Of a DNA stretch of 64,000 bases, positions 53,718-64,000 are shown in pieces. Where the stretch lies: the NCBI GenBank assembly GCA_002104985.1, contig MCGO01000146.1, forward strand, positions 31,517-95,516, written 5' to 3'. Every line of letters begins with the position of its first letter. Within the stretch, counting starts at the first letter, position 1. This stretch comes from Rhizoclosmatium globosum. Its lineage: Eukaryota > Chytridiomycota > Chytridiomycetes > Chytridiales > Chytriomycetaceae. The translations under genes and the position numbers were made by a program. Below the pieces are notes generated by a model. The model had not been told where the DNA came from. It saw nothing but the letters and a program-made list of their open reading frames with translations, and did not search any database.

Positions 53718-56133
53718 ATGGCCGACGAACAGCCGCCAGCCGACGCGCCGCCAGCCGAAGAAGTTCCAGCGACCGAAGAAGCCGCCGCGCCAGTCGAAGC
53801 CGCGCCAGTCGCCGATGCCCCCGCGGCAACCGAGGCGCCAGTTGAAGCCGCGGCCCCGGTGTCTGTGTCTGACGCGGAGCCACAACAAGCCGCCGCCACC
53901 GTCGCCACCACAGACGCGCCACCGGAATCGGCCGCGGTCGCCGACGCGTCGAACCCTGCTCCACCCGCACTTCCGCCTCCCTCGCCTGAAGAGGCCGCCC
54001 AGCTGCTTCCACCGCCACAGCCGGTTCAGACCCTCGTCGAGTCAACTACCCCACACTTAAAACGGAAGGATGTCTACCACAAACCCGCGGAAGACTTGCC
54101 GGAAGATGTGGAATTCCAGCTTGCTCGTGCCTACCTCCTTCAAAACTCGGAAAAGTCAGAGATGAATATTTACGATCACTTGACTCTGACGGTGATGCGT
54201 GTGCTTGAAACGCGTCCAAAGAATCCTATTGGTTTGTGTATTTATCATCACTTCGGTTTCTGATAAACTGTACAGACATTTTTGAATCAATCTCATCGGA
54301 AATCAAACGCTCAAAGTTTAGATCTGTTGACCCATTGTCAGCCGTTTTCAAGGTGAGTGATGGCGATTCCTTTATCATTCGAAAACCTCATGGTATTTGC
54401 ACCAGCCTGCTTTTGACAGTGTTCCTGGAGTTAAAGTGGCTAAGGCTCAGCTGAAGTTATATGAGGTAATCCTTGTATGAAATTGTTTAAATCAATAAAT
54501 AACTTTTTTCTTTCCAGCAACCACCACAGGAAGAAGCACCTGATGAAGGACTCGGAGAGATCCCTGATATTATGGATCTCTCAAACCTGTGGGAATGGGC
54601 AGGTGTAAGTATTTTATGTCTCTTCTTCACAAAGTGCCCTTCAAAGCCAACAGAAACTGACTCAAACATAAATAGGTCTCTTTTGGACGTGAAGAAACGT
54701 TCATGCTTTTCCTTTCACTTCGCAAACTCGTGGCTGAGAAACCTTTGAAATCCGTTCGACTCTGGGGAAAGATCCACGGTCTTAATGCGTCCTACATTAT
54801 TACTGAAGGAGAACTCAAAGATGGCGCTGAAGATGAAGATGGCCCTATTGCAAACGGGGTTGTCGACCCTGAAGCGATTGCGGCGGCTGAGGCTGCTGCC
54901 GCCGAAGCTGCTGCTGCTGAGGCACCTGCTGCCGCTGCCGAAGGAGAAGGCGCTCCACCTGCTGCTCCTGTCGAAGATCCTACGTTGCCAAAACCAAAAC
55001 AAAAGATTATTCCTCCTTTGCCCAAGGAAGAGAGAATCGGAGTCAACCGATATGTCTACTACGTTTGCGCATACCGTTGAGTATTTCCACTGTATGATGA
55101 CGTTAACTGACTCTGTTTTGTTGACAGCGGGTGCCCCATGGATCCGTCTGCCAGATGTTATCCCAGAGAAACTTCAGATTTCTCGTAAGATTAGAAAGTA
55201 CTTTACAGGAGACTTGAAGCACCAAATCATCTCGTACCCCAAGTTTGAAGCCAATGAGGCGCAATATCTCCGTTGCCAAATTGCTCGTATCAGTGCTGCA
55301 ACAGTTGCCAGTCCTGCAGGATACTACACGTTTGATCCAGAGGATGAAGGAAACGAAGAAGAAGGACGTGAGTGGAGAATTTCACTTGGTAACTTCTGAT
55401 AAGGACTCATCACTCTACAGACCAACCGACCATCATCATCAACCCGGAGTTTGAGGGACTCCAAAATGATTCCCTTCTCCTCCTTTCAAACTGGGTTCAC
55501 CATGTTCCCTACATTCTTCCACAAGGTCGTGTCACTTGGGAAAATCCATACGCTTCCCTCTCAAAAGGCGGTGAAGATGGTGAAGACGAAGGCGACGATG
55601 AAGAAAAGGAAGAAGGTGAAGGTGGTGAGGAGGAAGAAGACCCAGCCGCTACCGCTGAACCCGAAACCGGTCCACCCCTCTTAACACCTCTCGCCTCTGA
55701 CGAAGACGCTGCCGAAGGAGGTCCAGCCTGGGTCACCCGTCCTTGCTCCACCCTAAGTCCCGTGAAATTCACACCAGTAACACTCCGCTCCACCCGCTGG
55801 CCCGGCGCCGTCATCGTTGCCTACAACGACAAATTCGCAAACATTTACGTGGGCGACGGACACGGTGACATTCCTAAAGGCGGGTTCCTTTCGGATGGTC
55901 TCCTCTTGCCTCCAGTTCTTGGCGAGGTTGCTAAGGAGTTTGTTGTGGTTGAGAAGGAGGAGAACCCAGACGATCCTGAGAACCCGATTGTGAAGGAGCA
56001 CGGAATGGTTGAGCAGAAGGATCCAACTGTTGAGGAGGAAGACGCATTTGAGGAGGCGAAGCGTGCTAAAGAGGAGGAAGCCAAGGAGGCGGCAGAAGAG
56101 GAGGCAGAGGCACCGGAAGAAGAGGATGAGTAA
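53718..56133 (+). CDS. RSP4: radial spoke head protein, RSP4/RSP6 family
   Basis: Seven exons: 53718-54231, 54276-54352, 54406-54465, 54518-54604, 54676-55075, 55128-55367 and 55421-56133; 696 residues. After an Ala/Pro-rich N-terminus (about 1-110) the radial-spokehead domain appears: [123 protein letters not shown] and [20 protein letters not shown]. The family forms the radial spoke head in motile 9+2 axonemes, so the organism should make flagellated cells. The C-terminus is a long Glu-rich tail. Unlike its neighbours it is intron-rich. Confidence 0.93.
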
Positions 56134-56203
56134 ATTACTTGATGCACTCATTAGTCAGTTTGGGGTTACGGATTTTGTGTCTTCAAATTATCAGTTCCTT
56201 ATC

Positions 56204-56209
56204 AATAAA
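56204..56209 (+). terminator. AATAAA polyadenylation-like signal
   Basis: Lies 71 bases after the stop of the radial-spoke gene in AT-rich sequence; a plausible 3' end signal. Confidence 0.45.
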
Positions 56210-56393
56210 TTTAGAGTTTCAAATTGACAGATATTTATAAACAAACAATCGATATTTATCAACATTACGCTACATAGCTTACAAGCGTGCCTAAAAACAA
56301 CAATACAAAAGCACTTCAGGGTGAAAGAAAGGAAAAAGAAAAAAATCTGACTGTGCCACAAGCCCTCTCTCCCCCTTCATCAATATACTAGTC

Positions 56394-57179
56394 TCAAAAA
56401 TCCACAACCTGGCCCTGCGAAATTCGGAGCCGCCTCAAAGCAGCTCTCTTGTTCTGGAACCAATATTGCACTTGTCTCAACGTCATACCAACTTTCCCTG
56501 TGATACCTCGCAGTGTGTCACTGTCCGGCGACTTGTCTTGCTCAAACAACGCCATGAGAATCGTGCGTTGCTTAACTGTCAGGCACTTCCTCCGTTTCGA
56601 GGGTGTATGCGTTGTGTCTTGAGGTGGCGATGCCGGTGCTGGAAGTGTAACTGATGTTGGAGGTGGAGATGAAGACGATGGCGTAATTGTCGGGGATTGG
56701 AATTGCTGCTGCTGCTGCTGTTGATGTTGTTGTTGTAGGATGGAGAATGTGTGCAGATTTAGGAGGAGTTGTGGCATGTATGGCCATGTTGATTGGGATT
56801 GGCTGAAGATGTCGAGCGGGTTTATGGCCAGCGACGCGGGTTGTTGTGCTGGAGACCAGGATGCAGATGGGAACAGTGATGGATCTTGCATGAACGGTGG
56901 AGACATTGATTTTTCGAGGGTGGGTGTAGCGGTGGGGCTTGACGGTTGAGTTGGTTCTGGTTTGAAAGACATTGATGGGAGTGTGTCTGTCATTGTGTGC
57001 TGGGTCGACATGGCGCCAAAGTGAAAGTCTTGAGGGATATCTGGGGATGCAAAAAGGACCTGGCTGTCGAGAAAGAGCGATAACGGATCGTGATCAACTA
57101 AGCTTGTTACTTGGTGTTTCGAAGCTTCGAGGAATGAAAGGGGATAACTACTTGCAGGGAATTCCATAATGGGAGACAT
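56394..57179 (-). CDS. homeobox protein
   Basis: Single exon, 261 residues, ATG at 57179 (MSPIMEFPASSYPL). The middle is Pro/Ser/Gln-rich with a polyglutamine/His run. The C-terminal homeodomain starts KRRKCLTVKQRTILMALFEQ, and helix 3 reads RQVQYWFQNKRAALRRLRIS, with all landmark residues present. The closest local relative is the next gene (57676), which shares VQYWFQN. First of four - strand homeobox genes in a row. Confidence 0.92.
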   Translation of the reverse strand: MSPIMEFPASSYPLSFLEASKHQVTSLVDHDPLSLFLDSQVLFASPDIPQDFHFGAMSTQHTMTDTLPSMSFKPEPTQPSSPTATPTLEKSMSPPFMQDPSLFPSASWSPAQQPASLAINPLDIFSQSQSTWPYMPQLLLNLHTFSILQQQHQQQQQQQFQSPTITPSSSSPPPTSVTLPAPASPPQDTTHTPSKRRKCLTVKQRTILMALFEQDKSPDSDTLRGITGKVGMTLRQVQYWFQNKRAALRRLRISQGQVVDF

Positions 57180-57675
57180 GATGCTGAGGGGGGTCGCCAG
57201 AACTTGTTATCTTTCAGCTGTCAATTGTTTCGCTTTCGAGGTTTTATATGTTCCAAGGAAGAAGCAACCCGTGCAGTGGTGTCATTGAAATCGAGCGAAG
57301 GTGCAATGGTCCAAATAAAAGATGGGGACAGATAAAGACCGCACGTGCGAATTGCGAAATGTAACCATCACTAATTCGACGAAAATTTATTGTGAAGCTT
57401 GGCGCACGGCATTGACTCCAACCATCAACAACCCTTTGGTAGACCCAACCCTATCCTGATACCAACGAGAAAGTGGCTGATTTTTTTTTTGGTGCAGACC
57501 GTTCCATAAAAAGAAACTGAACGAATAGGCTAATTATGGTATTATTACAATCAGAAAAAACTGACTACAAAAAAAGGATGCGAAAAACATCCATCTAGTA
57601 AAGTAAATGGCATAAACTAAATGAAGAAATGAAGTAAATGAATGATGTTGCCAACTCCTCAGACCAAGACCTTTT
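57180..57675. other. intergenic region
   Basis: About 500 bases without a supported gene; a T-run lies at 57481-57490. Confidence 0.5.
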
Positions 57676-58610
57676 TCAAATCTGATCATCCTCCTCCTCT
57701 CCCTCCTCTTTCACGTCCACACTCTCGTCTTCATCGCCATAAGGCGCCATCGATTCCACAGCCCGTCTCCGTCTCGCCTCTTCATTCCCACGACGCCGAT
57801 TCGATGCCCGTCGGTTCTGGAACCAATACTGAACATGCCTCAAACTCGTTCCGAGTTCCGCTGCGATTTCCTTCAATTTAATTGTGGATGGAGAGTTGTC
57901 GATCTTGAATTCGTGGAGGATGTAGTCTTGCTGCTTGGATGTAAGGCGAATTCGCTTCCGGGATCCGGATCGGTTGCCAGACTTTGACGGGGGCGTGGAA
58001 GATGCGGAAGAGAGTGAACGGTTGGGGATTGGGCTGGCTGATTTTGTTTACACTCTTGTCTGCACTCTTGTTTTATGTTGAGGTCAGATGCACGTGTTGT
58101 GGCTTGGCTGTTATTGTCCACTCCGATGTCCATCACAGCTTCATAGGGCGTTGGAAGAAATGAATGATCATGATCGTAGTTGAAGGGATACGGACCTGGC
58201 GGAAAGTGGCTGAAGGTGGGAGACGATTCGGATAACGTATGTTGCGGAGAAGATAAGTTGTGCTCCAGAACTGGTGTTGTTTGAACAAGAATATCAGGCT
58301 CAATAAGGTCCTTATTCGGATCCATTGGAAGGAATTGCATTAATGCATTTGGTCGAAGAAGTGGATGCGGGTGTCTCTGTTGACAGCGATCATAATAGTT
58401 GAGGGGAACAGATGGAACGATGAGAGGCCCAGCAAACTGATATCCTTCAGGTATTTCTTCGACTGTATCCCCTTTCAGATATAGCGCCATTGCGTTGAAT
58501 GGTCCTAAGTATGAAATCGCAGGATAGGAGTCTTCTTGAAAAGGTAGTGTGCCGAGGTTGCCAAGACTCATATGCTTTTGATGTTGAGCAAAGGGAGTAT
58601 AAAGCGTCAT
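57676..58610 (-). CDS. homeobox protein with one-base frameshift
   Basis: ATG at 58610 (MTLYTPFAQHQKHMSLG); the frame upstream has no ATG. The N-terminal frame runs through a Pro/His/Tyr-rich region to about 58028. The homeodomain lies in the next frame: RKRIRLTSKQQDYILHEF to RHVQYWFQNRRASNRRRG, then an Arg-rich and acidic tail ending at 57676. One extra base in the G-run 58024-58027 (C-run in the coding strand) joins the two frames through a natural Ser-rich linker. No usable intron fits. Deletion in the consensus is the favoured explanation. Confidence 0.85.
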
Positions 58611-59063
58611 TTCCACAGCAGTGCGATCAGGAATTTGCTTGCGCTGCAATCAAAAGGTTTTGTGGACTTTGGAGATGAAGCGGGGAAGGGCACGCAAAAT
58701 CTCTCTTTCATTCAGGGCTTGAGGGAGCGTGCAGAAAACACCACGCACATTATCGCACGTTGTTGGCTAAACCCACTGAAGTGGCAGAAAACAGATATGA
58801 TGGTGAACAGAACATATATTGTACAAACTGCATAATAATACTACTGATAGATAACTGATGTAAAATCACATAGATATAAATATAGCCGTCTCAGCACGGC
58901 GAATAAAGATAGGGGACTGCAACACTATAAAAACATTAATAAAAAAAAGGGGGATGTGCAAAGAAAACAAAGAAGTAGCTACGAAAAAACACAGAATAAT
59001 CAACAAAGAATGATAATAGGGAAATAACTTATACTTTACAACTGAAATAAAAACACCATCGCT
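58611..59063. other. intergenic region
   Basis: No supported gene. AT-rich after 58780, with an A-run near 58940. Confidence 0.5.
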
Positions 59064-59774
59064 CTACTTTTTCTGTGGAGCGGAGAGGACAGTTCCGGAC
59101 TTCTTCACATTTGCTCGTCTGTAGTTGAACCAGTGTTAGTTGTGGTTGACCTCTGTAGACAAGCACGTACCTGTTTTGAAACCAGAACTGTACTTGACGC
59201 GGCTCCATACCCAACGAATCAGCAATATGTTGACGCTCTTCGGATGTTGGGAAGGGATTCTTTGCAAAAGAGTCATAGAGGTATTCAAGCTCAAGCTCCG
59301 TAGCCTTGAAACGCGCAGTACCAGTCGCAGAAGAGATGACCTGAGGGCCGTCGGACTGTGCTCTGCTTCCACGCGACTTCTTTTGTTTACGCGAAGAGGA
59401 CGTTGAGTGGTGTGTGTGCTTGGCCACTTGATTCTCTGGCAGAAGCTCAGGCGATGAAGCTGTTCGTTGCTGTGCAAAGATTCAGGCGATGAGTTTGGAA
59501 AGAGGGTCCGTGCACTTGACATAGAGGTATTCGCGAGTGACATTGTTGGAATGTTGATATGCTGGTTGTGGAGGGAGGCTGAGTATGGCATGAGAAGTGG
59601 CGTTGACAGTGGTGACAAATTGGGTGACGGCGTCAGAAAGAAGTTCATTGGAAGCAGATTAGATTGCGGGAAAGAGTGCGATTGCTGCGTGAAGGACGAG
59701 TAGAGGTTGAGGTCGTACGCGAACTGGCTCGGGGTAAGGTGTTGTTGCTGTTGCTGCTGCTGCTGGGCGTCCAT
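59064..59774 (-). CDS. homeobox protein, intron at residue 52, frame break in N-terminal half
   Basis: ATG at 59774 (MDAQQQQ, polyglutamine). The homeodomain is TARFKATELELEYLYDSF to RQVQFWFQNRRANVKKSG. The 52-nt intron 59170-59119 (GTACGT...ACAG) splits the Arg52 codon, and the last exon ends SAPQKK at 59064. The N-terminal frame (to about 59480) and the homeodomain frame differ. Either one base is missing near the T-run around 59480, or a short intron with a weak donor lies there. An 11-base direct repeat, TCATCGCCTGA in the coding strand, occurs twice about 33 bases apart at the break. Confidence 0.8.
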
Positions 59775-60077
59775 TGTAGATTGCGAATTGAATGCTCGGT
59801 GTGCTGAAAGGAATGTATGTATTGGGTTGTGTAGTTGCAGTTGGATGCAGATGAGAATAGATTGCCGTTTGCAGCAGAGTTTTGGGAGACTGTTTCGATT
59901 GCTTTGGACGGACTACTCAATGCTGTGTGCTGAGTGCACTGACCGACAAGGGGGTATGGCTTTTGTGCTTGGTAGTGAGCTTTGTCCGAAAGAACCTGAA
60001 AAAAGAAGGGCACTTTCCCGATCAAATGAATATTAACGCTTTCCTTTTAATTAATTAGAACCCACAATAAATAGTTT
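59775..60077. other. intergenic region
   Basis: 303 bases between two same-strand homeobox genes, no supported gene. Confidence 0.45.
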
Positions 60078-61204
60078 TCATTCCATCTTACTCACGACAG
60101 GACTCTCACTCCCCTCTTCCAACAACGCACTCCCCTTCTCAACATAGAAATACCCACGCTCACCCGTCAACGAAACCAACTCTGCCTTTCTTTCCACAGA
60201 CACAGGCATTCCACCGCCAACTTTCGGCTTGATCACTAAAATCCCATTCGACTTTAACGTTGCCCTCCGGTTCTGGAACCAAAACTGAACCTGCTTCTGC
60301 TCCAACCCAAGTCTTTCTGCGAGCTTCTTGCGCAGTGATACGGATGGGAATGGGTTCTTTTCGAAGACAGCCATGAGGCACTTGAGGTCATTGTCTTTTG
60401 CCTTGAACCGATTGTTTTTGCGGACGTTGTTTGGGTCAATGAAGGCAAGGAGGTGTCGTGGCGGCGAGATGGGAGGAGTTTGATGCGTTTGGTGGAGGTG
60501 GTTGTTGTTGATGTGGAAGGGGTCGGTGAGACTCTTGTGTTGTCCTCTTGAACTGGTGGCAGTTGTATCTGTGTTGACGACGGTTTACAAGAATCTGATG
60601 TTGAGGCAACTATAGGAGTGGCTGGAGCGATGACAGGTGTTCCTGGAAGGGGTTGGAGAGGAGCGAAAGTACTTGGCTCTTCCTGTGCTTGCACGGCAGG
60701 CAACGGTAAAACGTTGAATTGCTGCTGAGGCGTAGTAAACACCTGATTTGTATAGAGTGCGGTGGTTGATTGCTGAAAACATCAAAGTATGGTGGTTGTG
60801 GCTGCTGTTGAGGTTGGACTCTTGATGATATTGCTGATGGTATTGTTGCTGATGTTGGTACTGTTGATGATGTTGCACTTGTGGAGGAGCTGATCTTGTG
60901 ACGAATAAGGTTGCTGGTACATAAATGCATTAAACGTTGACATGATTTCTTGAAGCTGCCTATTGCCATGAATTGGGGTGTGCTCAATTGGAGGCATTGG
61001 GATGGAGGTTCGGCCATCTGTCATTTCGGGTGTCTGAAGGCTCTGACTACTAGAGTAAGGTTGAGTGGCAGTTTCATTTGAAGTGTTGTTGACGAAAGGG
61101 CTGTTAAAGTATAGAGTTGAAGGGCTTGAAACAGAGTAACTTCGCTCCTTCGATGTGGCTGCAAGTATAAGGTAGGAATGGTGTGTTCCATTAGATCGTC
61201 GGCT
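60078..61204 (-). CDS. homeobox protein with several frame breaks, 5' end unresolved
   Basis: The homeodomain part is clear: NNRFKAKDNDLKCLMAVFEK to KQVQFWFQNRRATLKSNG, then LVIKPKVGGG and GYFYVEKG, with stop at 60078. This matches the subfamily at 39904, 48743 and 50201. Upstream, Gln/His/Ser-rich protein must be read through at least four frame changes (near 60473, 60727, 60790 and 60895), each fixed by one added base. The first visible coding block begins after a good acceptor (polypyrimidine then ACTTAG) at about 61205, so a 5' exon was not found. In-frame ATG at 61024 is an alternative start. Confidence 0.7.
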
Positions 61205-61672
61205 AAGTGTTGAAAAAGAAAATCAATGAGATTCCAGGTTCGTTTGGCTTTACACAGGCTGAAACTGACCGAAACAAAAGCTACGTTTCAGAAGACACTG
61301 AAACACTAAGTGTTTCATGATATTCCGAAAATCATGAACTTCCGAATTTTTGGTTAGCTCAATGTTGTTTAGTCACAAAAAGAGAAAAGAGTAGCAAATT
61401 CGGTGCAATCCAAAGGATATATTGTTCAGTTACGAAATAAGTCAAGCAAGTTTATTTGGAATATCGTATGAGGTTTGCACAATAAGTCATCAAATCAGGG
61501 AAAGAAATCTGTTTCCCTTACAAAAACAACAAGAAATAACATAACTAAATGCTAGAGAAAAGATGAAAAATGCTTTCCGCCCCCACTCCGCTCCAAAGAA
61601 GTCTATAGAAATTACACAAAGGCCACCGAAAAAAAAAAACAACGTTATGTCTCACACGCAAAAAGACACGTT
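61205..61672. other. intergenic or unassigned 5' region
   Basis: AT-rich. It may contain the missing first exon of the homeobox gene at 60078-61204. An A-run lies at 61630-61639. Nothing firm. Confidence 0.45.
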
Positions 61673-64000
61673 CTAAATGTCATCATCTCCTTCATCGTCA
61701 GTTCCACTTCCAGACAACAATCGGTACCGCCTCTCTGCAAACTTTGCCACCCTTCCAACCGAACACGCTTCGAAACCGTTGATGAAACAGTGACAATACT
61801 CTGAGAGTCATCCGTCGTCACTTTAACAACGTCCTTGTTTGTTTCGTCAGCAGCAGCGACAGCGGCAGCGGCAGCAGCGGTATCCTCTTCTCCTCCGTGA
61901 TCCAAACCTCATCATTCATTCGGAATCCAACGTCAGCGCTCCTTCGAACGTTCTCCATGTGTCGACGAGAGTCAAACAAAAAGTCTAGGAAGAGGCCTGC
62001 GGCACGAGGGTTGCGCTTCAAGTCAATGAGAGTGATTGCGTTGGAACTGGGTTGCAATAAATCGATGCTGTAACCAATACTATCAGCACATTTCAAAATA
62101 CCACAAGGAAATACTCACATGAGAGAAAAGAAATCATACACAGTGTACTGCTCTGGAACCTTGGTATACTGATGCTCCCAGAACGTCTCAATCTCAAGCA
62201 GACTAACCAACCCGTCTTCATCATATCCAAAACACGGAACCAGTAGTAGAGTCCAGAAATACTCGTCTTGTCTTCAACAGCCATGATGAAGCTCACAAAC
62301 TCCTTGAATCCAAAGCACTTGATCTTGTTCTTGGCGAGCATCGAAACCGTGCTGGGGGCTGCTGGTGGAGCTCCAGGAACAGTGGATTCTTCTTCATCAG
62401 CTGAGCCTTCAGGCATAGTTGGAACCCGTCCATAACATTCAATGACTCGGGCGAGGGCAGCGTGAGAGAGACCACGGTCAGCGTATCGTTCCAAATCGTG
62501 CAGCGTGAGGTACATATCGTGGTCTTTATCGAGCTCCCAGAAGGCGCAGTAGATACGTAAAAGTCCTTGTAAGAGAAGGGGCTGGGATGCTAAGTCCGAG
62601 GGAATTTGTTGCGCTTTCAATGTCGGAAATGATTTTGTAAAGGCCGGCAGTTCGGAAATCGCGGAGTGACAACCGATTACGGCCGTGGAAATGAGTTGAA
62701 TAAACAAACGAACGAGAACAGTTTCGGCTGTTTTAAATAATTAGCACAAGTTCCAATTAAAAAAATGAATCAAAACTCACTAAATCGAGCCTGGAAATCA
62801 GGAGAAGAGCCAAGAATGCAAATGCAGAGTTGTTTTCCAACACATCTAATACCCAATTAAAACTCAGAACCCTTCACAAACGACAAAAAAAAAAGAACAA
62901 CCTTCCACAAAAACTTTGAAATCCTCAGGAACAAGATACCGCTCTCCATTTCCACGCTTCAAAATCTCAAACGAAAGAGCCTCCATATCCGGGTTCCATC
63001 GCTGATATACAGTCTCCACAAATAACTCAAACTCAACCCACGTCACAACTCCAGACTCTCGCCCTTCTCCGTAAGGCTACAGCACTTTTTATGCAACGCA
63101 TACGACAAGTGTTTCGGGATCCGACAACAGACAGCAACACCATCAAACTCGTGGCGAGCCAGCGCCGCGGACTTTTGATAGTTTCCAATCGAGCGACGAA
63201 TGACGTTTGTAGGCGAGTAGGGCTCGACGTCAATGTCTCGGCTGATGATGGGGTCGTTGGAGGGAAGAAGATGGGACGAGCCAAGTCGAGGACGTAGTTT
63301 GCGAGCTTCTCTTTTTCGCCCATGGCAACTTGTGGGCGGTATGTGAGGCGTGTTTTGAGGGCTTGCAGGGTTTGTGTGACGCCATCGGATTTTGTTTCGA
63401 TGGAGATTGTGTCGATTGTGGAGAGGTCAGCGTCCGTGGCGGTAACAGCATCATTGGCATTGGCGGATGAGCCAGTTGATGTCAAGTCTGGGGTTCGGTT
63501 GGTTCTTGGAGCTCGACGTTGGAAGTTCAGCAGCAAGAGCCACGTCGGATTCAACAGCAGCTACACTGACGTCCTTTTCTGCAATAACTTCAGAGTATTC
63601 TGGCAATTGAACTGCCTCTTTGACAGCGTCCTCCACAACAACTCCGCCACAACCACTTCCACATCAACCACAGCGACGACTACTTCCTCAACAGATGATA
63701 TTCAACAGACTTTGATGGATCCTGAACTTCGACCACTTGTGTCTCCACAACATCATCCTTCTATCTTCTTCTCCTCATCACCAGCCACATCAACATCGTC
63801 CTTGACAACCTCCAAATCAAATCCAGATGCAGAAACAGCACTCTCAACAACGAGAACATCGTCCTCATCCGCCTCCAACACCTGCTGCTGAATTTCATCT
63901 TCCACAACAACAACGACATCAACAACGACATCCACAACAGGAGCCGCAGTCACAGCCGTCACGACAGATTCTGGAATCAAATCGTCAGTCGCTGAAAGCA
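61673..64000 (-). CDS. PP2A B''-type regulatory subunit (PPP2R3C/TON2-like), many frame breaks, 5' end outside window
   Basis: Read 3' to 5' along the + strand, the protein blocks are, in order: an acidic Val/Glu/Asp-rich N-terminus reaching the right edge; VMGEKEKLANYVL-like region (MGEKEKLANYVLDLARPIFF); RRSIGNYQKSAALARHEFDG; VTWVEFELFVETVYQRW; RYLVPEDFKVFVE; FWELDKDHDMYLTLHDLERY (EF-hand-like loop); KIKCFGFKEFVSFIMAVEDK; LYYWFRVLD then a second EF-like loop DEDGLVSLLEIETFWEHQY; RNPRAAGLFLDFLFDSRRH; KFAERRYRLL and an acidic end at 61673. This order matches B'' subunits, which target PP2A and bind calcium. Introns were seen at about 62902-62846, 62779-62726 and 62119-62060. At least eight one-base frame breaks. 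Pseudogene is the alternative. Confidence 0.7.

Noticed and set aside
1..64000. tRNA, rRNA, CRISPR array, bacterial insertion sequence or phage genes
   Set aside because: Looked for and not seen; the only mobile-element-related gene is the Fanzor.

Overview
The window looks like a chromosome segment from a zoosporic (flagellated) fungus, most likely a chytrid. Genes carry short GT-AG introns (about 45-190 nt). A fungal-type phosphatidylinositol synthase and an axonemal radial-spoke head protein (RSP4/6 type) occur together, and there is a eukaryotic TnpB-like (Fanzor) gene of the kind known from chytrids. No rRNA, tRNA, CRISPR or bacterial operon features were seen. The species assignment is inference.

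The dominant content is a very large homeobox array: about 26 homeodomains in about 25 genes. Group A (1-13122, + strand) holds eight or nine homeodomains, with a phosphatidylinositol synthase gene (3066-4472) inside it. A large 12-exon Fanzor/TnpB-family gene on the - strand (13386-19154) separates group A from group B (20371-31890, + strand). Group B has nine small homeobox genes that share a proline-rich arm before the homeodomain (PPTSG) and a C-terminal peptide of the type IMSIxALI.

From 32286 to 38354 (- strand) lies a 1793-residue protein with two leucine-rich-repeat blocks joined by a very long Val/Thr/Glu repeat. Group C homeobox genes then alternate with other genes: two homeobox genes at 39030-40717, five head-to-tail GT31 galactosyltransferase-like paralogues (40870-48461, - strand), two homeobox genes at 48743-51417, and a convergent gene encoding two homeodomains in one protein (52112-53291, - strand). 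The radial-spoke protein follows (53718-56133, +), then four - strand homeobox genes (56394-61204) and a PP2A B''-type regulatory subunit that runs off the right edge.

Many genes are interrupted by single-base frameshifts. Nearly all need one added base, and most lie at short homopolymer runs. They become dense after about 57.7 kb. I read them mainly as consensus-sequence deletions, not biology, but raw reads are needed to decide. The systems most worth attention are the unusually large Fanzor, the homeobox array with its recurrent intron in the Trp48 codon and its substitutions at normally invariant residues, and the two-homeodomain genes.
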